Translations under genes and position numbers: made by a program | Notes under the pieces: generated by a model | Told to the model about the DNA's origin: nothing | The model's input: the letters and a program-made list of their open reading frames with translations, nothing else | The model's database searches: none | From: Solicoccozyma terricola | Taxonomy: Eukaryota > Basidiomycota > Tremellomycetes > Filobasidiales > Piskurozymaceae | Assembly: GCA_001600875.1 (NCBI GenBank) | Contig: BCLD01000002.1 | Coordinates: 869,134-933,133 of the forward strand | DNA length: 64,000 nucleotides | Reading direction: 5' to 3' | Shown here: positions 47,164-59,970 of the stretch, one piece after another | How the letters are laid out: the number at the start of each line of letters is the position of its first letter | Position numbering within the stretch: position 1 is the stretch's first letter

Positions 47164-49524
47164 TCAAAGCGCCGACGCATCGACTATCCTCTGCTGAAGC
47201 AACCAGCCTTCCCTCTCTAGCTGAGGGCGAGCTGCTACCTCCAGCTGGGTGCCGGTGGGAGCATTCCAATCGGCGTTGGACGAAAATGCAAAAGTGGGAA
47301 CAAGCCTAATGGGAGTCTCCTCGTAGTTGCCGAGGAGAGAACCGTACGTTGGCCAAGTTCGAGCGGTGTCTAGCTTCTGCTTGTTAGGGCTGTGCAGCGA
47401 GCGGGATGGTCAAAGCTATGGCACAGACAGCGAAACAACCTCACACTCACTCTCCCGTTCTGATGAAGCTCCCAATATACGCTCGCCACTCCTGCGCTAT
47501 GGCTAGTTCAAATGGCTTCATCACCGCAGTGGCGTTCTGTGAAGCGAGAGTCAGCCCAGTATCACTCAACACCGCTGTGTACGCCGCCATACCTGTAGAT
47601 AGCTGTTATCCGCCGAATGTGTCACAGGAGCGAGTGGCACACTGACGTTCCAGTAAGCGGTTCCTACCGTCGGAGCATCGAAGCGGAAACCCCACGTCTG
47701 GTCACAGTTCCCGTACTGACACATTGCTCGATTGACGAGCCGTTCTGACCCAGAGATGCCACCTTCCCCGAAAGAGCCAGCTGCTTGGAAGAAAGCTTCG
47801 AGAGTGTTGGGGAAGAAGTTTCCGGTGCCCGAGGCATCCGCGTATGTCGCATTCAGAGGGAAGAAGCTGGCGTATCGCTCAATGTCAACCTGCGACACGT
47901 TGTAGAAGCCAAGGGTAGTCGCATTCAGCTCAGTAACCGTGTGAGGAAGAGCAGCCGTTGCCTCGTCGGTGACATAGCCCCCGATCCATGGTAGTTTACT
48001 GAATTTGCCTTTGAGCCATAGGTTGGTAAGAGTGTCGGTGAGGGTCCTGCCATCGACCGTAGGGAGAAATCCGCCGTAGGGAAGACTGGTAGACATATAT
48101 GAGCGAAGTCGTGACGGCCCTCAAAGTTTAGAGACGCCTACCCGTTTGCATCTGTCAAAGCGGCCAGTGCATTCGTAGCATTAACGAACATGTATGGATC
48201 CGCAGCGCGGAAACACTCCATCTGTGTCGATGAGGAATTGCAGCCTAGGAGACCAGCTAAACGGTTATTGCGTGCCTACGTCAAAAAGAAATATCAGGGC
48301 TCCTTGTCGTGGATGTTTCGTCTCGTGTCTCCCACATACCGAGTGCTGCTGCACAGTGAACATAGGCGATCTCTGAATTGACCTCGCAACCGCTTGCTTG
48401 AAGTTTGGTTTCTGACCATCATATAATGCCATCTGAGAGATCATTGCGTAACCTCCTCCCGATTGTCCCATTATGGTGATGTGGTCTGGATCACCACCGA
48501 ACCTGCACAAGACAATCAGCCATGATCATGGGCTACATCAAATCTTAACACTAACTGGGCAATGTTGGTCTTGACCCAGTCGTATGCTAATCGTGAGTCG
48601 AGCAACCCCGCATTTGCGGGTTCCCCTTCACCCAGCAACTCATCTGAGGCAAAGAAGCCAAAACCACCTAAACGATATGCAGGATTTACAGCGCTTTGTT
48701 TGAGCAGATCAGTATACAGAACGCTTACGGATCATCGATAGACGAGGACCTCACATAAAGTTTTGGTCATGCCCAACCCCTGAGTGCCAAGCAGAACATT
48801 GAGCTTGCAAGCCAAATCCAAATGAACAAAAGGCACTCACAATCTGAAAAATCCTGTTAGCTCCGTCGTAGATGGTGTCAGAGGGTGACTCTCAATTGAA
48901 TGCGCAAGCAGCTTACATTATTCGCCGCAGCACTATATTGGAGACCTCCCCCATGTGTGTAGACTGTGGAAGTGAAGGTGTAAGAAGGTAGCGACTAGGA
49001 ATTTCTTAGCATTACCTACCCATCACCGGTAGGTTGTCACCTGCTTTCGCGGACGCTGGCTTCCAGATCCAGAGTTTCAGGCAGTCCTGCTCAGGGTCGA
49101 CTAATTGAGCAGCGTCGGACAAGCACTCCATCAAAATCCACTCACCTCTACTCCAGGACCCGCTTTGACACCAACGATGTTCGAAGCTCCTCCGAATTGG
49201 ATGCAACGCAAGGCGTCATCACTGACGTCCGTCACAACTCCTGCCATGCTCTTGAGAGGGCGGGGGGACTTGAAACGCAAGTCACCTACAGGAGGGGTCG
49301 CGTAGGGTATGCCCTTCCAACTGCAGAACTTAAGAGTGAGTTGTATTCATGTTCCAAGGCGACACGACTTACGACTCCACTGTTCCGTTGTTCTGAAGCT
49401 TACCAACATAGACTCCAGCATCTCCCAGATCTATCGTTGGGCCTGTGTTATTGCGCTTGTCCAGCACTCTAGCGTGCGAGTGCAGTGCAGCGACAGCAAT
49501 GGCGATTGTCTGAAGGAAAAGCAT
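47164..49524 (-). CDS. Secreted type-B carboxylesterase/lipase
   Basis: The start at 49524 gives a signal peptide (MLFLQTIAIAVAALHSHARV), then TGPTIDLGDAGVYVGKLQNN. Next comes GIPYATPPVGDLRFKSPRPL, the conserved type-B entry motif, then QDCLKLWIWKP. Later exons carry THGGGLQYSAAANN (oxyanion hole), AYRLGGFGFFASDEL, AGLLDSRLAYDWVKTNIAQF and GGDPDHITIMGQSGGGYA, where the Ser of GQSGGG is the nucleophile. Downstream are TQMECFRAADPYMFVN, a region with several N-glycosylation sequons, and the C-terminus SNADWNAPTGTQLEVAARPQ. Stop at 47164. It is probably exported and hydrolyses esters or lipids. It heads a run of three minus-strand enzyme genes, though the intergenic gaps look normal and there is no sign of co-transcription. 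Confidence 0.88.
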
Positions 49525-50168
49525 GATGACTAGCTTGATTAGGAGGGCTTCCACATCCTGAACGACACAGCTCAGCTTTATAGATGGAATCCAGCTGGTA
49601 TACTGTCCTCTAACATCGGGCGCATTGGTGCAGGAATCTATGGAGAAACATTGTTCCGGCCAACAAGCCAACTACCCAGTTTCAGGAACGTCCCCTCCAC
49701 CCTGCTGGTGGCGGCGTTCGAGGTGTGGAGCCGCATTACTATGAAGTCCCTAGGATGGCTACCCCGTGACCTGAGATACCGGTTTTCCGGGAAGATTTCA
49801 AAAGGGAGATCTTTCCTCCTCGGGATTATGCATGGATCACCTACCTATCTACCGAAGGACAAAAGCACCTGACCGTTAGTAGCCTATGCTGTGCGAAAAC
49901 CACAAGAGGAATCACCCGTTTGCCGCACATAGGCTGTTGCGACACTAGCAGCACGTCTCATTCTCTGAACAACATATCTCACGAGCGCCCAATCCATGGT
50001 GAAACTTCTCGCGGGTTGACAAAACCGGTGACCTTCATTTCGCCAGCAGAACTCATTCATCGTCACGAACAAAGTCTTCTGACATGGTGTATTACAACTG
50101 CGACGACGAGTCTATGCAATGTATGAACCACTGGAAATATGTATGCAACGGACCCGATCATCCACATC
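49525..50168. other. Intergenic, no gene seen
   Basis: About 0.64 kb between the esterase start and the dehydrogenase stop. A plus-strand open frame (49651-49872) is short, shows no domain and is not supported. Confidence 0.5.
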
Positions 50169-51955
50169 TTACGCGGCATGCGATTCTGACGCATTTCCGC
50201 TGACGGCTTTTAAGTGTGTTAATCTGCAATGAGACAATAATGGTACATCACGCGAGGGAAAGCGATCGCATCCTATTCTGCGCTTCATATTGTCATCAAT
50301 AGTCTCCAACCATCTGTGATTCCAGTACGGCATTAGTGTACTTCCTCTCAATTCTATGCTCCGCTTTCTACTGACCACCTTGAGCACCATCTTTCCCTCG
50401 TCATCTACACCCTTGACAAGCGTTTCAAACGCCTTCTTCGCGTTCGCCAAAGGGATCCTCGTGGTCACCAACTTGGCTACGTTCGGCAAGCGTCCGGATG
50501 CGAGGAGCTTGAGAGAGTCTTGGTAAGTATTACTGTGACGTGAAGAATAAGATGAGTGTCCAGCTGGTCGCAAAAATAGAACGGAAGAGGACGGTAACTT
50601 ACGCAAATCGGAAGACACCGAGAATGTCGACCTCTCTGAAGCACGCTGCTGCAATAGGACTGTTACGCATGCAGTGTCAACTGAAAAGTACAGACACCCG
50701 TTGAATTTCTTTAACACTCACAGCAATGCCTCCGGAGTTCCCATGCCGATGTAGACTACCTTGCCACCGACCCTTGCGCACTGCGAGCAAAACAGAGTGT
50801 CCCGATAAGCCAAAGTTCCGTTGACGGCCCACGCTCAACTCACATGAATGGCAGACTGCATGCAACTCTCGACACCGGTGCACTCAAGCACAACGTCGAA
50901 GCCCTCCGACAGCTCTCCGCCTGCCCATTCCAGAATCTCTCCTGCCGTCTCCTTTGCCACAACCAACCCTGCCTCCTTGGTCTCTGCTCGAGGCTTCCTC
51001 GGCATGACATAACCACCATTTGCAAATCCTTCTCTGATGGCAAAGTCTACCCGTTCTTTGCTGATATCGACTACGCTAACATGAGTTGCGCCGAGTGCTT
51101 TGCTGATCTCGCAACCTAGCAGACCGACTGCTCCACCACCGAGAACGAGGACGCTTTGACCGACAGTGATACCTGCTCGACGCGCACCTTGCAAAGCGAC
51201 AGAGAGTGGCTCGACCAGGGATCCTTGTTCGAGGGTGACGTTTGACGGGAGAATGTGGAGGAGTCGAGATGGATGATTGTAGTATGTCTGAAGGGTACCT
51301 TGCTGGTGGGGGAAGACCTTGGCTGAGGCGGCATATCGCACTGCGTTGCGATGTGGTCAGCGGGAAGGCAATACCGATTGAGTGTGGAAACCCCTACTAA
51401 CTCGATGGACACAAGTTGTAGCGACCACTGTTGCAGAGCCTGCAGTGGCCACAGTTGACACCCGCTTCGATGGCGACCTTGTCACCCACTTTCACATCGG
51501 TCACGCCCTCTCCGACAGCGACCTATTATGACAATCGGTAAGCGGACATCAGGGAAATATCGGAGCTGTCGGTACTCACTACGGTCCCAGCACTCTCATG
51601 GCCCAAGGCCATAGGTTGCTGAAGGATGAAGTTTCCGTTCCGCCCGTGGTTGTAGTAGTGAACTGGTAATAATTGCTACCAGGTCAGCCTTCTGGTCTGG
51701 CGGATATACCCAACTTTACACTCACGATCAGAACCGCAGAGGCCGGTCGCCTGAACCTCGACCTGAGCCCACCCAGCAGCTGGTGCCTCTACTGGTCGGC
51801 TCTCCTGTTCGATTAAAGAATCAACAGGACTTTGTGAGCCAAACAACAACCACCCCAGTCGAGGCCGAGGATACGGTGCTCACCAGCCGAAGATCTTTGG
51901 CTCCGTACAGGACCTGTGCCTTGTTTTCACGTCGAGTTGAGGCTGCAGATGACAT
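50169..51955 (-). CDS. Zinc-dependent medium-chain polyol/alcohol dehydrogenase
   Basis: The start at 51955 gives [20 protein letters not shown]. The catalytic zinc site is GLCGSD and GHESAGTV. The structural zinc site [15 protein letters not shown] has all four Cys. The Rossmann segment is [20 protein letters not shown], followed by [65 protein letters not shown] and [20 protein letters not shown] match sorbitol/xylitol/arabinitol-type dehydrogenases. The usual C-terminus is near KVV; here the frame continues about 55 more residues ([18 protein letters not shown] onward) to a stop at 50169. That tail is unlike the family and may be a real extension or an unrecognised final intron. The enzyme oxidises a polyol or secondary alcohol with NAD(P)+; substrate not determined. 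Confidence 0.85.
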
Positions 51956-52193
51956 GATGAATGGAGAGTATGTGCTTTGTAGTAAAAGGGCCGTGGATGG
52001 AGTGGCTGGTGTTTGGAAGACTGCTACACGATGCTTGCTCTTTCCGATGCCTGGGATATATACATGCCCTTCTACAAGTCAATCTCCGGCCAAACACGGA
52101 CCGATCACCGGAGATTATTGCGCCCCGCGGTAAATCGCGGAACAGCGATTTCTGGCTAAATCTACAACTCCCGAGCACCCCCACCTCCATCGC

Positions 52194-54469
52194 TCAACAA
52201 GGCCAATCCATGGTCACGCCGAGGTTGTGGTGAACAGCCTTGACCTGAGTGTATGCCTCGAGACCGTAGGTTCCCAATTCTAAGGCGTGGGATAGTTGTG
52301 TCAGGTCCAGGCCCCAACCAAAACTTGATCTCACGCGACTCACCCCTACCAATACCGCTCTGCTTGAAACCACCAAACGGTGCCTGCACTTGCAACAGCG
52401 CATACGAGTTAACCCATACGGTACCTGCCTCCAGGGCACCCGAGACCCTCATGGATTGTTTGGCGTCATTGGTGAATACAGCAGCGGCCAGTCCGTAGAT
52501 CGAGTTGTTGGCGAGCTCGATAGCTTCCTCTTCCGTGGTGAACTTGGCGACGGAGATGACTGGACCGAAAATCTGCAAACAGAGAGTGGTTGCTATCAGC
52601 GAATGCATCTGCTAACACAAGTAATCCCCCACTCACTTCCTCCTTGATGACAGTCATGTCAGCCGTGACGCCCTCAATAACAGTTGGCTCAACGTAGAAC
52701 CCCTTGGATTCAGCCCACTTCTTGCCTCCAGTCGCAATGGTGGCTCCCTCCTTCCTGGCTGACTCGATATAGCCGAGAACCTTGTCGCGTTGGTTGGCGG
52801 AGATCTAGAAATGGGAGCGGTATGCTTTAGCTGGCCAACTCTATCTGTAGTGCCAGTCCTATGAGATGCTCACCAAGGGACCAAAGGACGTAGCCTCGTC
52901 GGATGGCTGCCAGACCGCAGAAGTAAAATGTTAATGCCTCGTCTAATTTAAATCCAAGACACCACGACTGACCTTGCCGATAGCACAAGCCTTGGCGTTT
53001 TCTACCAACTTGGCCACGAGCTTGTCGTAAATACCAGCCTGGACGTAGACTGGAAGGCGATTAAGGCGATTTACGCAAATATCAGAAGAAGAACGACCAG
53101 CAAAGATTTCTCGAGCGAAACTCACGTCTCGAACCGGCGCAGCAATCTTGTCCAGAGTTGAACCAAATACCCAAAGCGAGCCAGTTGGCGGTGTCGTCGA
53201 TATCTGCTGTGTCGAAGACGATTGATGGGGACTGACAGAAGGAGACCTTCTTATCAGCACATATAACATGGTATATGTGTCTGGTTACACCGCTCACTCA
53301 CCTTTCCACCCAATTCCAAGGTGACTTTTTTCAAGTTACTCTGAGCGGCGGCGACCGAGATTCTCCTTCCAGTCAACACCGAGCCGGTGAAAGCGACCTT
53401 GTCAATGTCCATATGGCTCGCGATGGCATTTCCAGTAGTGGCACCCAACCCAGTAAGGGTGTTAATCACACCAGCCGGGAAACCAGCTTCCTTTGCGAGT
53501 TCACAGAGGTAGAGAGCGGTGAGGGGTGTGAGCTCGGATGGCTTCATGATTACACAACATCCGGCTGCGAGAGCTGGTCCGACTTTCCACCCCCACATGA
53601 GGAGGGGCTGTGTAACGGCGAAAAGCGGTCAGCTAGACGGTTACGACATGTGAGATACACTCGAGCAGCACTCACGTAGTTCCATGGAATGCTATAATGT
53701 AACACAAACCTCTCTATTAGCCATCTTCCGGATCATGGTCAAACGCAACCAAGCGACTCACATTTGACCACAAACACCAATCGGCTCATGCAGAGTGTAA
53801 ATCAACTTGTCCTTTCCGAACGCGTCGATGGTCTGACCGAAGATCTTGTCGCAGACTCCAGCGTAGTATCGAAGGCAAGCGACGGTGTCTGCGACGTCTG
53901 CGTCCCTGTATGGCAATACCTGGAGATCAGGACTGTGCCGCCATACCACAAAAGATAAGACACGCGAATAACGAAAGACTTACCTGGCAATTCGAACACC
54001 TTTACCGGAATTCCAAGACTCCAACTCGGCAAGAAGCTGTGCGTCTCTCTCCATGAGATCCGCGAGCTTGGAGAGCACTACAGCCGATCGAGTGTCAGTC
54101 TGACAAGATCTACTGACCTTTTTGTTCATTTGCACCTGCAAGACTCACATGCCGACCTTTCTGTAGCCGCCACTCCCTTACCCCAGGTAGTTTTGAAGGC
54201 CTTCCTTGCAGCCTTGACAGCGGTGTTCACATCGTCTTCGGTGGCATGCGCGAAATCAAGTTGATGTTCGCCAGTTGAAGGGTCGATGGTCTCGAATGTC
54301 TTGCCGTCGGAGGATGTGTGCCATTCGTTGTTGCTGTCGAGGGTAAGTGGACAAGGTATCAGGGAGAGGGTGGGATGAGAGTGGTTGCAGCTGGCACTCA
54401 CATGAAGAGACCGGTAGGCACGTTGACCTCCCTGCCAGATGGCAGCTTGACTTGTTGGTGGGTGGACAT
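52194..54469 (-). CDS. NAD(P)+-dependent aldehyde dehydrogenase
   Basis: The start at 54469 gives [20 protein letters not shown], then [19 protein letters not shown]. The nucleotide-binding lobe has [60 protein letters not shown] and [15 protein letters not shown]. The catalytic Glu is in KVTLELGGK and the nucleophile region reads [12 protein letters not shown]. The C-terminal exons give [34 protein letters not shown] and [16 protein letters not shown], ending in Cys with stop at 52194. This is a complete, active-looking enzyme of the cytosolic/mitochondrial ALDH1/2-like group, with no mitochondrial presequence obvious. About nine short introns. It contrasts with the ALDH-like pseudoenzyme at 8117-9933, which lacks these residues. 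Confidence 0.93.
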
Positions 54470-54751
54470 GGTGATGCGTCTGATTGCGATGAAGACTGGA
54501 TGATAGAGCGATCTGGGAGCGATTCTATGTAGCGAGAAGCGAGTGAGAGCAGCCAGGATGAAAGTGCTGGAGGGGGGGGGGAGGCGGGGGTTGCTTTGGT
54601 GCTTTATGAAGGGAAGACCCAGCCAGGCTGCACTCCGACCTGAGAGATGGGAAATATCCGCGAGTTTACCCGTCTAAGCGAGAACCAAGTGGGGCCTAAT
54701 CAAGTTTCGCCAGCGCGGTCCGCCCGGCAATGGGAGGGGTAAAGAGGAGAA

Positions 54752-54757
54752 CACGTG
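54752..54757. promoter_or_regulatory. CACGTG element upstream of the ALDH gene
   Basis: AACACGTGATTAAATTATATAA places the box directly beside a TATA-like segment on the ALDH promoter side. Confidence 0.4.
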
Positions 54758-55421
54758 ATTAAATTATATAAAATGGTTTCACTGCCACGTCATTATTTGA
54801 TAGTCACCCATATACAGGTTAGTCCACGTCATTTCGCACATCTTTCGCGGGACTAGTAACATGTGGTCCCCCCTCGTCCGCAGTCTGCACCCCAAAAAAC
54901 ACAGAAAATGTGCACGGACAGGGTAAATCGCACATTACAGGACGGGTGCTCCTCTTCCTTCATCTCAACGCACGCCCAACCTACAATTGCAAGACCGCGT
55001 CTGTCTCGGAGATTTGGATGTTGCAGGGGTCGAGCTGTCCTACATCCGTCAATTCAGGTAGACGGGGCTACTGGGCACACGCGCGCGTTTCCCTGTCAAT
55101 AGAATAACTCTTCCTCCATACCCGCTTGAGCCTCATTTGCAGAATAGAGTGTTTCTCCTGCCCGTTCGCTGCCTGGAAGAACTACGCCCCTTACCCACGG
55201 GGGGCAGACTGCCACCCGCTGACGGTCCACAGAACGTCTCCCATGTCTGCCAATGTCTGAGTTCACCACTTTTCACCCTCGGGGCTATGTCCAGTTTCCC
55301 TGCATAGCAGCCTGCAGGTTAGTGTTTTGAATGTCGCTGGACGAGCGCAGGAGGTATTGTGGCATGTGTCGATGTCTTACAACCAGGACCAACTCCCTAG
55401 CTCTGTTGCCTGGCAAACCAT

Positions 55422-55449
55422 CCCCCCCCCCCCCGGCGCCCCCCGGGGG
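55422..55449. repeat. Poly-C tract with G/C palindrome
   Basis: Thirteen C are followed by GGCGCC, then CCCC and GGGGG. It could fold as a hairpin or, on the G-rich strand, contribute to a quadruplex. It may also be a spot where sequencing length is unreliable. Confidence 0.7.
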
Positions 55450-56015
55450 TTCGGATATTCTAAGACTTCTCGGGAGATGGATAGATTACACACCCAACTC
55501 GGCTGTTGAGATGGAACCTCAAGATGAAAACGTCCATACGCCAGATAGTTTCACGGACTTGGTCGCGACTTGGGGATATATAAGAATCAGGACCGGGAAA
55601 TGCAAGTCGACAGGAAAGGGGGGTGACTCTAATACAACAACCACCCCAGATATTTTCCATCCGGTCAAACTACAATTACATCTCGATACACAAAACGTGG
55701 GATCGACCTCCTGCATCCATCTCTTAACCTGGGGGTACCGCTGGAAAGCATTTTAATCGAGAGCTGGAACCAGCCAGACACTGAAATTCTACGTGCAGCG
55801 TCCGAGGGCTAAATATAAAAGAAAATAACTCGATCGACCTCCATTCCTCTTTCCTGCTTCCGTTGATCACCATTTTTTTAGGGGTGCGCTCCACTATCCT
55901 CCAACTTCGGCATAACTTTTTTTTCCTCGGCTTCTGCGACTGTACGTGCGTGGAGGTCAACTCATTTAACTTGCTCGATCCCCAACGAACTTGCCCTCGT
56001 GGGATTTCACATATC

Positions 56016-57729
56016 ATGTCCCATCCACCCCGTTCATCTCCGCCACCTGGTTTTCACCATTACCACATACTGGATTCTCCAGAGTCAGATATCGGTCTGG
56101 GAATCTCCACGGACGCCTGGCCTCGTCAAGACATTCTTTTCCGACCGTTGGTGAAAGACACCTCTTCTGCTGCGGTGAACTTTGCGAGGCCGTTGCAGTT
56201 GGCTCCTAAAGTGGAGCACGATCAAATCGAATTAGGTGGACTCCAAGGCAATATCAGATCCATTCGTGAGTAATGCAAGTAGTTGTACAGGTGTTGCTGG
56301 ACAAACCATCCTAATGGTCACCCATGCTGACCTGACATCCACAGCCTTCGTCTTCGGTACCTCTTCCCAACGTCTTCGGAGAAAAGCTCAGGTAGCATCT
56401 CCTACTTCCTCTCGTTGCTCCCCATTCGGTTCGCCTTCCACTCTTTCAACGTCCCCGGCCCTCTCCTCCACCTCCTCCAGCCCGTTCCAATACTCATCGG
56501 GCGACTCACTACCAACGACTCCCGATATGAGGATGAGCAGCGGTCGTGCTCCTCGTCCCACTGCCGGACAGCAGGCCTTCGAGTCGCCTTGCCCCGTCAA
56601 GCGTAGGCCTCTCTCCTTTCTGCTGCCACGGCCAAGGCCAATCCACTTGCGCAGATCTTCAATCGATGGAAGCGACTTTGAATCGGAGCACTCCGACTCT
56701 GAAGATTTCATGGACTTTCTTTCCACCATGCCCCTCCCACCTTCAGAGAAGATGCCGCAACCAAGTCGGTCCGGACCTTTCGCCAATGCCGTCGGCAAGC
56801 TCACCTCCCCAAGTCTGATCTCCTTATCGTTGGGCAAGAAATCACACGCCGCAGCGGAGAAGACCTCTCGTTATTTGGCTTCGACACCGCCGATGTACAC
56901 CAACCGAGGAGCCATGGCGACCACCGCAAATACCCTTCTGGTCGACAGGGACGACGTTTTCGACTCTAGGCGATCAACAGACAGAGTGGCCGGACCCTCT
57001 TCCGTCGCCGAATTGCACATGTTCAGAGCAAGCATCGATGCTTTGGCTCTATCTCCGAAATCCAACCCGAGTCCTCCTGCTCCCAAGCAGATCAGGAGGA
57101 AGGCCGTGCCCGCCTACATCTCTTCCGATAACGAACACGAATCTACCTTTTCGTTCTCATCTGCGATCGAATTATCGCCATCCATCGCTGTCTCACCAAG
57201 GACAAGCAGTCTCCTACCATTCCCTTCACCCAGCTCTCGGTCGAGCTCGATACCTCAATTCCAAGTAAACCAAAGGACCAAGTTCGAAATGATCGAATCA
57301 TATGCTACCACCCCGACGGGTTCCATTTCAGACCACTCTTCCGACGTGGATACCGTACATCGATACAGTCGCATCCGAACGAAGAGTACCTGGTCTTCAT
57401 CATCTTCCTCCACCGCTCGAAGTGGATCCTCATCGGACAGAGAGAGCATTATTCGAACCCCACCAGCTTCGGCCTATGATTCTCCGGCTTCCTCATCTTT
57501 GTTCGCAATTCAACAAACAAGCTCTCGTAAGCAGTATACTCTCGAAGTGGCAAGTCTAAGACATCAATCCACTCGCAACGCCAGTGCTATCAGCTTCGCG
57601 GAGCCACCATCCAGAGCGCACGCCAATGGCGGCGACGATACCCCAGTCAAGAAAGGCGGTTTCGCCATGTCCTTTTCCGCCGTCTCACACAAGCTGAGGA
57701 GGAAGCCTGCTATGAGGGTACCGAGATAA
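56016..57729 (+). CDS. Ser/Pro-rich protein of unknown function
   Basis: Two exons (56016-56265 and 56345-57729) join in phase to 544 residues. I recognise no enzyme or structural domain. The N-terminus is MSHPPRSSPPPGFHHYHI. The body is strongly Ser/Thr/Pro-rich with long Ser runs (SSSSSST near 57400) and clusters such as RRSSIDGSDFESEHSDSEDF and LALSPKSNPSPPAPKQ. These carry many SP, RxxS and acidic-phosphosite contexts, so it is probably disordered and heavily phosphorylated. There is no signal peptide or TM. The tail is basic: GGFAMSFSAVSHKLRRKPAM. It may be a regulatory or scaffold protein; no partner can be inferred from the neighbours. The start is the first ATG of exon 1, preceded by a pyrimidine-rich leader, and codons look like those of the neighbouring real genes. 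Confidence 0.75.
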
Positions 57730-58054
57730 CAAAACAAAAATGTATTAAAAAGGGGCCAAGGGCGGCTTGTGGGCGAAGTTGCGAAAACGAGGCTGAGAGG
57801 TCACTTGTCATTCTTCTTGTAACGTTTATTTAGGAACCCGTTTGGGTATGTGTTCGACGATATCATAATGTTCCCTACAAGCCGGTTTGGCTGTTGACCT
57901 GAAATTCGCCACCCATGATGACGTCATCACGAATTCCCCGAAATAATTTGAGAAAAGTTGGCAGTGGTCAAGTCCTCACCGTCCATTCCATTCCATCCAT
58001 CGTCGCCATCATCACCTCCATCCATCGCCATCCATCCCTCACTCCTCACGCATC
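57730..58054. other. Intergenic, LAS1 leader
   Basis: About 0.33 kb with no gene. CCAT-rich, loosely repetitive sequence lies just before the LAS1 start (about 57980-58040). Confidence 0.5.
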
Positions 58055-59970
58055 ATGCGCCTTCCTCATCGTCTCCCATGGACATCGCAACGGGAGCTCA
58101 TCGAATTGCATTCACTGATATGGGATGACTTTGATAATGAGGTCCTACGAGCGCGGGGGGTTGCACGGGTGAGCGACGGTGCGGTGCAGCGACACCGGAG
58201 GGACAATGGTGGCTAAACTTCCGCGTCTACCAGATCTCCATCTACCTATCCTCACCGTCATGTCCTCTGTTCATCCACCTCCTTCACTCGCTTCTCACCG
58301 CGTCACTCTCATGCTATCCACCACGAACCTCCAGTGAATCACTCACCCTCCGAATGACTTACGCAATGGCTATTGTGCGATTCATTAATGGAATGGCAGA
58401 CCCTCTTCAGACCGGACCGTACGCACGACCGATCTCCATGATCGCACAACGACTTGGAATCCCAATCGAGCTCGTTCAACTTCGTCATCAAGCAACGCAT
58501 GAAGATCTACCATCTCTTTCTGTCCTCCGAGCAGGGTTATGGACTTGCATCGCTTACTTGCGAGATAACTCTTTTGGGCCTCTAATCTTTGCTTCTGACC
58601 CTTCCATCGCATACGGAACATCGACATCGCGTGACGCACAACGTCAAGATCTGTCTAATACCCTATCCTCACTCATCAAACGATACAAGCGATTAATGAA
58701 GGCGTATTTCGCAACGAGGACATCCAAAGCTGCTTCTTCGACTGGGTCTGCTTGGAGTGGTGGAGCGGATTTGAGAAAGGTCATGAGAGAGATGGAGGAG
58801 TTGTGGAATGCAGATGACGAAGATGTTGGGCTATCTCGAGATGTGTTGGTAGATGCTTTGGTCCGGACAGGATGTTTGGTACCTCTTGCCAGGAAGTGAG
58901 TGAGAAAGATGTTCGCGCAATCGATCCAAGTCGCTAATATCACAATTCCAACTGCAGGAAACGCCCATCACTCAAATCATCGATGGGGAAGATACCTATG
59001 CCACCACTCGCTCAGATTCGGTTATGGAAACCACTCCTCCAGCTTGCTGCATCGCGGCTTTACTCTTCTTCGTCCGCGGAAAGCTCTGCAGATGACGACG
59101 AGGATAGGACCACGCTCGCGCAGGATTTAGCCCTTCGCATAATTGCGATAGTACAGAGTCCGGAGCCTACATCGCCAACGGATATAGGTGTTCCTTCAAC
59201 CACGCCTCCAATCAACAATTCAGCAGATCTTGACGCAGACTTCCTCGCTCTAGATGCCGATGGTGGTTTGGAATTTTCGACGGACACTACGGCCAACACA
59301 ATGGAAGCATACAAAGAGGCCAAATCTTACCGATTCACCCTCATGACCTGGTTGACCCTCTTCTGGATTGGAGAGGAATCCGAGTTGGCCGAGTTGCTGT
59401 TGGACGAGACGGACAAAGCAGTCGTTGGGAAAGCTCTAGCAAAGGCCTTACTCACTGTGGAATACTCTGCAGAGGCAGGTCCGACAGTCAGCAGGTGAGC
59501 ATCGTGATGAAGCCACTAATTCCATTGCGAAGGCTGACACTGGAATTTTGTGGCCGACGATAGTCTAAGAGTCCTGGCTGATCACCTAGCTGTAGAGGAC
59601 GAAACGTTCGCTGTGGCAGTCAAAGCACTTCCTATCGATGCACTAATTCGGAATGAGCCCGCGAATGCAAGTACCGACGAAGACTTTCTGCAAGCGATGG
59701 AGGCTCGGTTGCAGGGTCTGTCTGATGTGGTAAGCTGCTGCGACGAGAGGTCTATACGTGTGTCTACCCAGACTGATTATATTCCGGCTCTCTCAGCTGC
59801 GGTCCAAGGATGGAGATGAGGAAGATGTCGATATGGATGCGGAAGACACCGGAGCAGCTGACAGGTCAAAGACGATCACTCCTCCGAAGACTGGTCAAAC
59901 GGCGGTTGGCTGGACACTTGTAGACCCGGTTAAGTGGAAGCCATGCCCAATCGGAACGTGGTTGTCATAG
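58055..59970 (+). CDS. LAS1: Pre-rRNA ITS2 endonuclease subunit Las1
   Basis: The start at 58055 gives MRLPHRLPWTSQRELIELHS and LIWDDFDNEVLRARGVAR, the diagnostic N-terminus of Las1. The next exon continues with SIYLSSPSCPLFIHLLHSLL. Then come MAIVRFINGMADPLQTGPYA and MIAQRLGIPIELVQLRHQAT, followed by HEDLPSL, the conserved region with the RHxxTHE/HEN-type nuclease residues. Later exons carry Asp/Glu-rich stretches and end WTLVDPVKWKPCPIGTW, like the family's terminal W-x-PxPIG motif. Las1 partners Grc3 (kinase) to cut ITS2 at C2 during 60S ribosome maturation in the nucleolus. The gene spans about five exons, with stop at 59970, convergent with the THP3-type gene. Confidence 0.92.

Larger units (their letters stand above)
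54470..56015. other. Long divergent upstream region, ALDH and Ser-rich gene
   Basis: About 1.5 kb with no convincing gene; plus-strand frames near 55327-55756 lack any domain. It holds a 13-C tract with an adjacent G-run (55422-55449), a G-rich run near 54571-54591, an A/T-rich TATA-like segment at about 54759-54776, and a CACGTG box at 54752-54757, 283 bases from the ALDH start. The right end is the leader of the Ser-rich gene. Confidence 0.5.
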
